A stretch of DNA of 64,000 bases from positions 40,001 through 104,000 of the forward strand of contig CACMYX010000003.1 in assembly GCA_902618015.1 (NCBI GenBank), in the 5' to 3' direction. A model generated the notes under the pieces. That model saw nothing but the letters and a program-made list of their open reading frames with translations, did no database searches and was not told the DNA's origin. Source of the stretch: an uncultured Alphaproteobacteria bacterium. GTDB lineage: Bacteria > Pseudomonadota > Alphaproteobacteria > HIMB59 > GCA-002718135. Within the stretch, counting starts at the first letter, position 1; every line of letters starts with the position of its first letter. A program made the translations under genes and the position numbers. Below are positions 1-7,814 of the stretch, in pieces.

Positions 1-188
1 AGTACAGTTATAAATATTGTAGCAATAATATTATCTGCATATGCTAAATGCAAAAATGAAGGAACAATAATAAATAAAAAAGATAAAAAAATATTTCTAT
101 AATATTTTTTTGAATAACCAATAAATTCATCATTAATTTTAACTACCTCTTCAACCTTTGAACTAAAATTTTCATGATTTTCATTCAT
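1..188 (-). CDS. Small membrane protein, partial (C-terminus beyond window)
   Basis: From an ATG at 186-188 the leftward frame stays open to the window edge, 62 codons. GGAGG at 193-197 lies 4 nt upstream of the start. The first 28 or so residues are polar and charged, followed by a YSKKYYRNIF segment and two hydrophobic stretches, so it is probably an inner-membrane protein. Its layout (charged N-terminus, Tyr/Lys-rich junction, membrane hairpin) resembles the next gene upstream at 224-694, so the two may be tandem paralogues. No family is recognised and the function is unknown. Confidence 0.55.
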   Translation of the reverse strand, partial: MNENHENFSSKVEEVVKINDEFIGYSKKYYRNIFLSFLFIIVPSFLHLAYADNIIATIFITV

Positions 189-223
189 AAAACCTCCATA
201 ATTTCTTTAATTATTATAACCTA

Positions 224-694
224 CTAAGGATTTTTTTTATTTTTTATAATTTTTTCCCATAAATCAGGTTGATTTTTTTTAATATCTTCAAGTTCTTTTT
301 GTAATTTTTCTTGTGTTGCGTAATGTTCTTTCAGTTTTTTTACATTTTCCTTAAAATCTTTATAACTAGGCTTTCTGCCCTCTTCCACAAATCTTCTATT
401 AACTACTTCGCGAAGACTCTCTCCTAGTTTTATATCTTGAACGTGCAGAATAAATGTAATTTTATTTAAGAAAAATATGATAAAAAAACCCAGAATAAAT
501 ACTGGAAGTGTGAAAGACAAACTAAATAAACTTTGCTGAACGATTGGCAATATAATTATCAATAATAAAAAAATAATTGAATAATTTTTATTATATAATT
601 TTAATTTATCTTTATACTCTTTTTCAACCTTACTATAAGCTCTAGTGTACTCTACATACAAGTCATCGTGCTTTAAACTTTTATGTAATTCCAT
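224..694 (-). CDS. Small two-helix membrane protein of unknown function
   Basis: 156 residues, not assigned to a family. A charged N-terminal segment (1-35) is followed by two hydrophobic helices (about 38-60 and 63-82), then a long Lys/Glu-rich cytoplasmic-type tail (about 95-156) likely to form a coiled coil. It starts at an ATG at 692-694 and stops 35 bp before the next leftward gene. It lies downstream of the XRE regulator gene but is separated from it by a strong terminator, so it is probably transcribed on its own. The function is unknown. Confidence 0.6.
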   Translation of the reverse strand: MELHKSLKHDDLYVEYTRAYSKVEKEYKDKLKLYNKNYSIIFLLLIIILPIVQQSLFSLSFTLPVFILGFFIIFFLNKITFILHVQDIKLGESLREVVNRRFVEEGRKPSYKDFKENVKKLKEHYATQEKLQKELEDIKKNQPDLWEKIIKNKKNP

Positions 695-751
695 AATATT
701 ATTACATTAAAAAAATGAATAAATTCATTCAATTACTTGTACATGTATCGG

Positions 752-787
752 AAAAAAAACCAAGTCGGATATTTCACTCCGACTCGG
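752..787 (-). terminator. Rho-independent terminator of the XRE regulator gene
   Basis: In the leftward transcript a 10-bp stem (787-778 pairing with 769-760) closes an 8-nt loop and is followed directly by eight U (759-752). One pair is G-U in the leftward RNA but A-C on the other strand, so the stem is fully paired only leftward. It lies about 90 bp beyond the regulator stop codon. Confidence 0.75.
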
Positions 788-806
788 CATTTTTCTTGTA
801 CATGTA

Positions 807-828
807 TTTTCAGGCGATACCCTGAAAA
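807..828. other. Perfect 8-bp hairpin
   Basis: TTTTCAGG (807-814) and CCTGAAAA (821-828) form a perfect inverted repeat around a 6-nt loop. It abuts the second TTGTACATGTA element. It could be a second leftward 3'-end structure or part of a binding array. There is no clear U tract outside the stem. Confidence 0.5.
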
Positions 829-875
829 TCACGCTTAAATCCTAGAGTTTTTAGCCAAATTTGTACATGTACAAA

Positions 876-2315
876 CTAAATTGTAACGTACGGAGATGTC
901 CCTCTATATTTTATATCTAATTTAAGTTCTTTATCAATTGGAGGAAAAGCTCTTTGCTGACATTCCACTCTAGGGCATATCCTACAAGAAACTCCAATTG
1001 GCATTTGTAATTTTTTATTATTTAGATCAATTCCTTCAGAATAAATTAGATCTTTAGCGTATTTCATATCACAACCTAGACCAATCGAAACAAAACTTTT
1101 AGGCATTCCATGTTTTTCAATTCCTTTCTCAAAAGCTCTTGCGATACAAAAATATACTCGCCCATCAGGCATCTTAGATATTTGAGGATGAATTTTTCCA
1201 GGATTTAAAAATGCAGTATACACATTCCATCTAGGGCAAGAACCACCATGTCTTGGTATATGAATACCAGATAAAGAAAATCGCTTTGACACATTTCCAG
1301 CAATATCTGTTTTTAAAAAATGAAATGGCACTCCTTCGTTTCCAGGTCTTTGAAGATTTGTTAATCTATGTGTAACTTGTTCAAAACTACAAGCATAATG
1401 ATGCATCAAAATTTCCACATCATATTTATGTAATTTAGCACTCTTTAAAAAATCGTTATAAGGCATCATAAAAGCAGCAGCGTAGTAATTTAATAAAGAC
1501 AGTTTAAGCAAAGGCTCTACTTCCTCTGACTCAACATTATTATCTTTAATAACTTTATTGATAACATCATTAGCCTCTAAATAAGCAACTTGTGATGCTA
1601 AATGAAAGTTTCTTGATGTGTAAGTTAACATTTCAGAAAGATAAAAAATCTTTGAATTTTCATCAAATCTTTTTACTATTTTTTCATCTTCGTTTATGGT
1701 TACAATTTTAACCTCAATTCCATGTTTTTCTTTGAGATAAAGTGATAATTTAGATCCAGAACCAATGTTAGGTCCAGTTTCAAGACCTATTTCTTTTCTT
1801 AGATTTTCAGAACTTACTTCTAAATCATGAAAGTAATTTTTATTTTCTTGAAGAATATCTGAAACAATTTCTACAGGTAGTCTTGTTGGTTTTTCTATTT
1901 GATTTGCATTGACATCCATCGTTTCAAGTCGATTTTGCATATCTTCTTTAAAGCTTTTAAAAGAATCATTTATTGTCAGTAATGCTTTAGCTATGTTAGG
2001 ATTTGAACCAATGAAGTCACTTGTGTCGTGATTGGTTATCTTTAAATCATCAAAAATTTCATTGCTTAAAACATCCATCACGTCTGAAAGAAGTCGTTTG
2101 CTAGATTCTGTTGAGAAGTCTTTAATTGATAAATCTAATTTATCAGCTGCTTTAATTAGTAAGGAAAGCGGTATTTTTCTTTTTCCACTTTCAATTAAAT
2201 TTAAATAACTAGGAGATATTCCAATAGTTTTTGATAATTCAGCTTGTGAAAAACCTTTGCTTATCCTTTGTTTTTTTAACCTTGGACCAAAATTTATGTC
2301 AGATTCAATATTCAT
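876..2315 (-). CDS. XRE-family regulator with DUF2083 domain (ScfR/RamB type)
   Basis: 479 residues. An N-terminal helix-turn-helix of the Cro/CI type (about 11-66, with SQAELSKTIGISPSYLNLIE) precedes a long IrrE/DUF955-like middle region without an HExxH motif. The C-terminal DUF2083 region carries a conserved cysteine cluster (C444, C447, C452 in CRICPRVEC, then RAFPP). In actinobacteria and alphaproteobacteria this family (RamB, MccR, ScfR) controls acetate, propionate and glyoxylate metabolism, sensing acyl-CoA-type effectors. The gene diverges from a 59-residue protein, and a TTTACAAAA direct repeat overlaps its own start codon, which suggests autoregulation. It ends before a strong terminator. 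Family assignment is firm; the effector and regulon are inferred. Confidence 0.88.
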   Translation of the reverse strand: MNIESDINFGPRLKKQRISKGFSQAELSKTIGISPSYLNLIESGKRKIPLSLLIKAADKLDLSIKDFSTESSKRLLSDVMDVLSNEIFDDLKITNHDTSDFIGSNPNIAKALLTINDSFKSFKEDMQNRLETMDVNANQIEKPTRLPVEIVSDILQENKNYFHDLEVSSENLRKEIGLETGPNIGSGSKLSLYLKEKHGIEVKIVTINEDEKIVKRFDENSKIFYLSEMLTYTSRNFHLASQVAYLEANDVINKVIKDNNVESEEVEPLLKLSLLNYYAAAFMMPYNDFLKSAKLHKYDVEILMHHYACSFEQVTHRLTNLQRPGNEGVPFHFLKTDIAGNVSKRFSLSGIHIPRHGGSCPRWNVYTAFLNPGKIHPQISKMPDGRVYFCIARAFEKGIEKHGMPKSFVSIGLGCDMKYAKDLIYSEGIDLNNKKLQMPIGVSCRICPRVECQQRAFPPIDKELKLDIKYRGTSPYVTI

Positions 2316-2332
2316 TTACAAAATTTACAAAA
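2315..2332. promoter_or_regulatory. Putative operator at the XRE gene start
   Basis: Two tandem copies of TTTACAAAA (2315-2323 and 2324-2332) overlap the start codon of the regulator gene. The arrangement TTTACA-N3-TTTACAAA recurs in opposite orientation at 2406-2422, next to the divergent gene. A bound protein here would block transcription or translation start, so self-repression is the likely role. Confidence 0.5.
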
Positions 2333-2405
2333 ATAAAAAGTTCAAAGTAATTTTCTTTACATTAAAAATAAGAAAAACTCTAGTTTTTTTTTATTTTATT
2401 ATGTA

Positions 2406-2422
2406 TTTGTAAAATCTGTAAA
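2406..2422. promoter_or_regulatory. Putative operator at the divergent small-gene start
   Basis: TTTGTAAAATCTGTAAA, read on the other strand, is TTTACA-N3-TTTACAAA, the same pattern as at 2315-2332. It ends one base before the ATG of the 59-residue protein. The mirrored placement of two matching elements at two divergent start codons fits control of both genes by the XRE protein encoded here. Confidence 0.5.
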
Positions 2423-2423
2423 T

Positions 2424-2603
2424 ATGAATAGTAAATTAACAGAAAATTTTAATAACCAAAAAGAAAGCCTAGAGCAGAGTTCTATCGAGAAGAAGGTTCT
2501 TGAGGGATCTATAGACTCAAATTATGACCTTAATCTTGCTGATGGTATAGAAGCATACTACAGCGAAAGATACGGTTGGACTCTTAGAAGAAAAACTATC
2601 TAA
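2424..2603 (+). CDS. 59-residue protein divergent from the XRE regulator
   Basis: An ATG at 2424-2426 opens 59 codons ending in TAA at 2601-2603. The N-terminal half is Asn/Gln/Ser/Glu-rich and polar. The C-terminal part (GIEAYYSERYGWTLRRKTI) has aromatic residues and a basic end. There are no cysteines, signal peptide or membrane helix. No Shine-Dalgarno sequence is evident and a putative operator abuts the ATG, so the mRNA may be leaderless. It fills a gap between two genes and has no overlapping competitor. No family is recognised. A metabolic accessory protein controlled by the regulator is a guess. Confidence 0.6.
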   Translation: MNSKLTENFNNQKESLEQSSIEKKVLEGSIDSNYDLNLADGIEAYYSERYGWTLRRKTI

Positions 2604-2623
2604 TTATATTAGATTTTAATTCT

Positions 2624-4225
2624 CTAACTAACGGTACTATTTATTTGGTCGTAAGCTTTTTCAGCAATCATAATAGTTGTTGCATTTAAATTAGCACTAA
2701 CAATATCTGGCATTACAGAAGCATCTATAATCCTTAAATTTTGAATTCCATGAACTCTTAAGTTTTGGTCTACAACTGAAGTTTTGTCCTCACCCATTTT
2801 ATTGGTGCATGACGGATGATACGCAGATTCAGATGTATTTTTAATAACTTCATCTAATTCATTTTGATTAGATACATTCTTCCCAGGCCTAATTTCTGTG
2901 CCGACATATTCTTTAAGTGCTTTTTGAGACAAAATTTTTTTAGCAATTCCTACACCTTCTCTCATTTGTTTTAAATCGTCTTCATGCTTAAGATAATTAA
3001 ATTGTATTTTAGGATCATCTTTATAGTTATTTGTTTTAATTTTAACAAACCCCCGACTTTTTGGTCTATTTGGACAAACATGAAATTGAAAAGCTTCAAA
3101 ATTAGGATTTTCTAAACCATGGTTAATAACTAAGTAGGGAAAAAAATGAAATTGTAGGTTTGGGTGATTATATGATTGGTCAGATTTAACAAAACCTCCT
3201 AACTCTAAGTGTGAGTTTGCTAACCTACCTTTTTTAAATAAAAACCATTTTGATCCTTCTATTGCTTGATAGAGAAAATTTGTTGCTAAAGAATGTAATG
3301 TTTCATTTTTTTTAGATATATATTGAATATACATCTCTAAATGATCTTGTAAATTTTCTCCCACCCCAACTAAATTATTAATTACTTCTATTCCCAAGCT
3401 TTTAAGATACGTTTCATTACCTATTCCAGATAATTGAAGAATTTTAGGTGAATTAATTGAACCAGCACAAAGTATAACTTCTTTATTGGCTAAATAATTA
3501 TTGGTTATATTTTTTTTAATTGTTTCAACACCAATTGCAGTTTTATTTTTAAAAAGAATTTTTTTAACATCAATATTATTTATTATTCTTAGATTTTTTC
3601 TATTTTGGATTGGCTCTAAATATGCCTTAGCAACACTTTGTCTTACACCTTTGTTTATTGTTACATCAAAAGTTCCAAAACCCTCCTTATCAATACTGTT
3701 AGAGTCATTAAATATTTTATATCCAGCTTCTTGTGCAGCTTCTAAAACTTTTTTAAATAAAGGGTATTTTTTATCTATGTTTGATTTATTTACTTTTAAT
3801 GGCCCCTCTTTACCTCTTACATTGCTATCATGAGACCAAGTTTCTAATTTTTTAAAAAAAGGTAAAACTTTTTCATATGACCAATTAGTTAAACCACTTG
3901 AAGACCATCTATCAAAATCCTCTTTATGACCTCTAGCGAAAACCATTCCGTTATGCGAAGAGCATCCCCCGATCATTTTACCTCTTGGACAATATAAAGA
4001 TCTATTATTTAGAAATGGTTCAGGCTCAGTATAATATTTCCAATTATATTTTGGGTCATGCATTGCATATAGAAGTGCACTTGGCATATCAACTTTCCAG
4101 GTTTTACTGGATGGGCCAGCTTCTAATAAAATTACAGAATTCTTTGATTGTGAAGACAATCTGTTAGCTAAAACACAACCTGCTGACCCTGCTCCAACAA
4201 TGATGTAGTCAGCGTTTTTGTCCAC
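2624..4225 (-). CDS. GMC-family FAD oxidoreductase (choline dehydrogenase-like)
   Basis: 533 residues, the usual size for the family. The FAD Rossmann motif GAGSAGCVLANRL lies at about 11-23. GMC signature 1 is GKMIGGCSSHNGMVFARG and signature 2 is GSINSPKILQLSGIG. The C-terminal catalytic residues are His470 (YHPSC) and Asn514 (NLNATT). Such enzymes oxidise primary or secondary alcohols, including choline, to aldehydes or ketones and pass electrons to a quinone. The start is GTG at 4223-4225, overlapping the TAG stop of the SDR gene by one base (TAGTG), so translation is coupled. It is the last gene of the leftward ABC transporter operon, so the imported compound or a derivative is the likely substrate. 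The substrate is unknown. Confidence 0.88.
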   Translation of the reverse strand: MDKNADYIIVGAGSAGCVLANRLSSQSKNSVILLEAGPSSKTWKVDMPSALLYAMHDPKYNWKYYTEPEPFLNNRSLYCPRGKMIGGCSSHNGMVFARGHKEDFDRWSSSGLTNWSYEKVLPFFKKLETWSHDSNVRGKEGPLKVNKSNIDKKYPLFKKVLEAAQEAGYKIFNDSNSIDKEGFGTFDVTINKGVRQSVAKAYLEPIQNRKNLRIINNIDVKKILFKNKTAIGVETIKKNITNNYLANKEVILCAGSINSPKILQLSGIGNETYLKSLGIEVINNLVGVGENLQDHLEMYIQYISKKNETLHSLATNFLYQAIEGSKWFLFKKGRLANSHLELGGFVKSDQSYNHPNLQFHFFPYLVINHGLENPNFEAFQFHVCPNRPKSRGFVKIKTNNYKDDPKIQFNYLKHEDDLKQMREGVGIAKKILSQKALKEYVGTEIRPGKNVSNQNELDEVIKNTSESAYHPSCTNKMGEDKTSVVDQNLRVHGIQNLRIIDASVMPDIVSANLNATTIMIAEKAYDQINSTVS

Positions 4226-5007
4226 TAATTCATTCTTTCAGTATTTCCATCAACAGTCATGATTTGACCAGATACATTTTCTGAAGCATCGCTCAATAAA
4301 AATAATGCCATTGATGCAATATCTTCTTTTTCTACAAATGTGTTTAATGAAACCATTGACTCTAATTCTTTTCTTACTTTTTTATTTGAAGAATTTATTA
4401 ATTTAGCTTTTGCATTTATTACCCTATCCATTCTATCGCCATTAACAGAGCCAGGACAAATTGCATTCACACGTATTTTAAATTTTCCTAATTCAACTGC
4501 TAATGTTTTAGTTAATCCAATTACTGCCCATTTACTTGATGCATATGGTGAACGTTGAGCAAAACCATATAATCCTGCAGTTGAAGATAAATTAATAATA
4601 GATCCTATTTTAGCATTTTTTAAAAATGGAATAGCAAATTTTGTGAAATAAAAATGTGAACTTAAATTGGTTTTAATCGTGTTATCCCATTCATCTATTG
4701 AAATATTTTGAAGATACTTTGTAGGTCCTGCAATGCCTATATTATTTATTAATCCATCTATTTTTTTTAAGTTAGATAGAGACTTAAAATATTCTTTAAT
4801 GTCTTTTGGATTTGTGCAGTCTAAGTGTTTAGCAAATATTTTATTACGATATTTTTTGTTTAAATTTATTTTATCAATTTTTGATTTATTTATATCAGAT
4901 AAATATACTTTTCCTCCTGAACTGATTATTTTTTTTGCTATAGCAAAACCTAAGCCATCTGCACCAGCAGAAATAATATAATTTTTTTTACTAAGATTAA
5001 TTTTCAT
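4225..5007 (-). CDS. Short-chain dehydrogenase/reductase
   Basis: 260 residues with a classical SDR fold. The nucleotide-binding glycine motif is at 14-20 (AGADGLG, a variant of TGxxxGIG). The structural NNIG motif is at about 88-91. The catalytic triad is Ser141 or 142, Tyr155 and Lys159 (SSTAGLY, then YASSK). It catalyses NAD(P)-dependent oxidation or reduction of an alcohol or ketone. The start codon follows the TAA of the preceding small gene directly, and the stop overlaps the next start, so it is translationally coupled within the ABC operon. It probably acts on the same compound as the adjacent GMC oxidoreductase. Confidence 0.88.
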   Translation of the reverse strand: MKINLSKKNYIISAGADGLGFAIAKKIISSGGKVYLSDINKSKIDKINLNKKYRNKIFAKHLDCTNPKDIKEYFKSLSNLKKIDGLINNIGIAGPTKYLQNISIDEWDNTIKTNLSSHFYFTKFAIPFLKNAKIGSIINLSSTAGLYGFAQRSPYASSKWAVIGLTKTLAVELGKFKIRVNAICPGSVNGDRMDRVINAKAKLINSSNKKVRKELESMVSLNTFVEKEDIASMALFLLSDASENVSGQIMTVDGNTERMN

Positions 5008-5274
5008 TTATTGAATATTATCTATCTCTTTTTTAGAAATATATCCAATAGTTTTACCCTTATTGTCAGTAACTACTATTATTAAGTTGTCTTCAAGAAT
5101 TTTATTTTTAAAATTTTTTAGTTTTATATTTTGATTTACTTTGTAAATAGAACCTAATGTTAAATTATCTTTATTAAAATTGTTCTCAATTATCATTATA
5201 TTTTTTGCCTCTAGATTATTTATTCTTTTTTCTTTACTAGAAAAAAAATTAAGTAAAAATTTAAATATATTCAT
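5008..5274 (-). CDS. 88-residue hypothetical protein, possibly a half CBS-like fold
   Basis: A short N-terminal hydrophobic or amphipathic stretch (MNIFKFLLNFFS) is followed by a polar linker. The C-terminal half (about 38-88, with LIIVVTDNKGKTIGYISKKE) has the strand-turn-strand look of one CBS motif. The match is weak and no family is firmly recognised. It lies between the ABC ATPase gene (gap 19 bp) and the SDR gene (gap 0 bp), so it is co-expressed with the importer. A regulatory or membrane-anchored accessory role is possible, but nothing proves it. Confidence 0.55.
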   Translation of the reverse strand: MNIFKFLLNFFSSKEKRINNLEAKNIMIIENNFNKDNLTLGSIYKVNQNIKLKNFKNKILEDNLIIVVTDNKGKTIGYISKKEIDNIQ

Positions 5275-5293
5275 TATTTAAAATATAGATTTA

Positions 5294-6907
5294 CTAGGAA
5301 GATCTTTTATTCAGAAGATTGGTTAGCCAATCAGGATCCATTTCTGGGACTGAAGACAATAAAAGTTCTGTATAATCAGGATATGGTGGATTTAAAATTT
5401 TACTTTTCAAACCCTGTTCCACTACCTCACCTTGATACATAACAACTATTTCATCTGAGATTGCTTTAACTGTTGCTATATCATGAGTAATAAAAATATA
5501 AGTTACACCAAGCTCTTTTTGTAATTTTTGGAGTAATTTTAATATTCCTTCTTGAACAATTTGATCTAGCGCTGATGTCACTTCATCACAAATAATTAAA
5601 TCTGGGTTAGCCGCTAAAGCTCTTGCAATGCATATTCTCTGTTTTTGACCTCCAGATAATTCGGATGGTAATCTATCTAAAAAAGTTTCATCTAGCTCAA
5701 TCATTTTTAATAATTCAATAACTTTTGACTCTCTTTCTTTCCCTTTTATACCTTGATAAAATTCTATTGGCCTTCCTATTATTTCATCAACAGTTTGACG
5801 AGGGTTCATTGCAGTGTCAGGCATTTGAAAAATTATTTGAATTCTTCTTAATTCTTCTTTTGACCTTTGCTCAAGCTTTGGAGACAATTTTTTTCCATCA
5901 AAAATTATTTCTCCTTTTAATTGAGGAAGTAAGCCTGTAATTACTCTTGCTGTTGTTGATTTTCCTGATCCACTTTCACCAACTATAGCTACTGTTTTAC
6001 CTTTAGGAATATCTATAGAAACATTGTGTAAGACCTTTGATGAGCCATATGCTGCATCAATATTTTTAATAGACAACATATAATCTTCATTTGTTTCTTC
6101 AGGCTTGATCAGTGATCTTACTGACCATAGAGATTTGGTATATTCTTCTTTTGGGTTTGATAGCATATCTCTTGTTTCAGCTTCTTCAACTTCTTCACCG
6201 TATCGCAAAACTTTTATTCTATCAGCCATTTGCGCAACTACGGCTAAATCATGAGTAATATAAATTGCTGCTGTATTAAATTTATCTACTATAGATCTCA
6301 TAGCAGATAATACTTCAACTTGAGTTGTTACATCTAAAGCTGTTGTGGGCTCATCAAATATAATTAACTCTGGTCTTGGAGACATAGCCATTGCAGTCAT
6401 TATTCTTTGTAGTTGCCCTCCAGATACTTGATGCGGGTATCTATCTCCTATATTTTCCGCATCTGGAAGCTGTAGTGATTCATAAAGTTGAACCGCATCT
6501 TTTTTTAATACATCCGTTGGATTTATCTTTAATCTATTAGCAGCACTTATTGTTTGGTCCATTAATCTATGAGCAGGATTAAAAGATGCTGCTGCTGATT
6601 GAGCAACATAAGATATTTTAGTTCCCCAAATTTTTCTCTTTTCAAATTCAGTTAGTTTAGCGAGGTCTATGCCATTAAAATTAATTTCTCCCTTTATAAT
6701 CTTACAACCTGGTTGGGTATAGCCCATTGCAGCTTTACCCATAGTAGATTTTCCGGCACCACTCTCTCCAATTAATCCTAGTATTTCTCCTCTGTGTAAA
6801 GTCAAATCTACACCTTTTAAAATTTTATGCCATCTCTCATCTGAAAATCCATCAATATGAATATTTTTCATTTCAAGTAGGAGTTCTTTTGATTTATTTA
6901 ACGTCAT
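5294..6907 (-). CDS. Dual ATP-binding protein of a dipeptide/oligopeptide-type ABC importer
   Basis: 537 residues holding two fused ABC domains, equivalent to DppD plus DppF. Domain 1 has Walker A GESGAGKST (47-55), signature VSGGQLQR and Walker B IIFDEPTTALD. Domain 2 has Walker A GESGSGKST (about 315), signature LSGGQKQR and Walker B IICDEVTSALD. Both domains look catalytically intact. It powers import by the two permeases encoded just upstream. The start ATG (6905-6907) overlaps the end of the permease gene by 14 bp. Family 5 importers carry peptides, but also opines, glycosides and other small molecules. The neighbouring oxidoreductases argue for a small organic substrate. Confidence 0.92.
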   Translation of the reverse strand: MTLNKSKELLLEMKNIHIDGFSDERWHKILKGVDLTLHRGEILGLIGESGAGKSTMGKAAMGYTQPGCKIIKGEINFNGIDLAKLTEFEKRKIWGTKISYVAQSAAASFNPAHRLMDQTISAANRLKINPTDVLKKDAVQLYESLQLPDAENIGDRYPHQVSGGQLQRIMTAMAMSPRPELIIFDEPTTALDVTTQVEVLSAMRSIVDKFNTAAIYITHDLAVVAQMADRIKVLRYGEEVEEAETRDMLSNPKEEYTKSLWSVRSLIKPEETNEDYMLSIKNIDAAYGSSKVLHNVSIDIPKGKTVAIVGESGSGKSTTARVITGLLPQLKGEIIFDGKKLSPKLEQRSKEELRRIQIIFQMPDTAMNPRQTVDEIIGRPIEFYQGIKGKERESKVIELLKMIELDETFLDRLPSELSGGQKQRICIARALAANPDLIICDEVTSALDQIVQEGILKLLQKLQKELGVTYIFITHDIATVKAISDEIVVMYQGEVVEQGLKSKILNPPYPDYTELLLSSVPEMDPDWLTNLLNKRSS

Positions 6908-7814
6908 CTTTTAATCCGCTAGTAATGTAAAGATACCAATCAACAACAAAATTAATTGATACACAAAGTAAAGCAATTGCAGCAGCTGGAATTAATGGTG
7001 TTAAACCTGCTGTTATATCATATTGCGCATATTGAATAAGTATTGCATTTTCCCTCACCATTGATGCCCAATCTGCTGAAGGGGGTTGAATACCAATTCC
7101 TAAAAAACTTAAACTAGATATTGTAAAAATTATAAATATGAACCTTAAACCAAACTCAATAATCAAAGGTGAAGCTATATTAGGAAGTATTTCTCTGAAA
7201 ATAATATATGATAAATTTTCACCTCTTAATCTCGCGACCTCTACATATTCTAGAACAACTTGACCAACAGCAACTGATCTTGATATTCTAAAAAATCTAG
7301 TTGACTCCAAAATTCCTAAAATGACAATTAAATTAAAATTAGTAGGTCCAAAAACTGATAAAAGTATAAAAGTAAAAATCATTACAGGTATAGCCATAAG
7401 CGTGTCTACTATTCTACTTAATAGCTGATCTAAATACCTTCTATCCAGAGCAGCTATAATTCCAAATACTGTTCCAATTCCTAAAGCAATAAAAGTAGCC
7501 AATAAACAAATACCAATTGTATTTCTTGCAGCATATATAATGCGAGAAAAAATATCTCTTCCAATTTGATCAGTACCAAATATATGACCATCACCCCAAG
7601 GAGCATAAGCTACTGGGAATATTTCTGCTTCTCCATGTGGAGCAATTAAGGGAGCAAATATTGCAGCAAAAAAATATATAAATAGTACAATCATACCAAA
7701 CCAAGCTGAGATTGGAGCTTTTAATAAGGCAATTTTTAATCTTTCTAATCTAGTTCTTCTTTTAATTAGATTTGCAACTTCACTTTTTGCAGAATAAGAT
7801 AAATTATCGCTCAT
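6894..7814 (-). CDS. ABC transporter permease, DppC/OppC type
   Basis: 306 residues with an N-terminal cytoplasmic segment (about 1-38) and six membrane helices. The loop GTDQIGRDIFSRIIYAARNT is typical of DppC proteins. The EAA-type coupling loop (VEVARLRGENLSYIIFREILPN) contacts the ATPase. It forms the membrane pore together with the DppB-type partner encoded just upstream (overlap of 4 bp). It belongs to a five-component importer with the fused ATPase and the divergently encoded binding protein. Confidence 0.93.
   Translation of the reverse strand: MSDNLSYSAKSEVANLIKRRTRLERLKIALLKAPISAWFGMIVLFIYFFAAIFAPLIAPHGEAEIFPVAYAPWGDGHIFGTDQIGRDIFSRIIYAARNTIGICLLATFIALGIGTVFGIIAALDRRYLDQLLSRIVDTLMAIPVMIFTFILLSVFGPTNFNLIVILGILESTRFFRISRSVAVGQVVLEYVEVARLRGENLSYIIFREILPNIASPLIIEFGLRFIFIIFTISSLSFLGIGIQPPSADWASMVRENAILIQYAQYDITAGLTPLIPAAAIALLCVSINFVVDWYLYITSGLKDDVK

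Larger units (their letters stand above)
737..874. repeat. Three copies of a palindromic TTGTACATGTA element
   Basis: TTGTACATGTA occurs at 737-747 and 796-806, and in its full palindromic form TTGTACATGTACAA at 861-874. The copies start 59 and 65 bp apart and are separated by two hairpins. All lie between the regulator stop codon (876-878) and the next gene. The spacing and perfect dyad fit a set of protein-binding sites, but no target protein is known and the spacers do not resemble each other. Confidence 0.6.

Noticed and set aside
737..874. CRISPR-like array
   Set aside because: Only three short copies of 11-14 bases, unequal spacers containing hairpins, and no cas genes nearby.
3501..3833. 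Rightward open frame of 110 codons
   Set aside because: It lies wholly inside the GMC oxidoreductase gene on the other strand; its residues look like a hydrophobic artefact of AT-rich antisense sequence.
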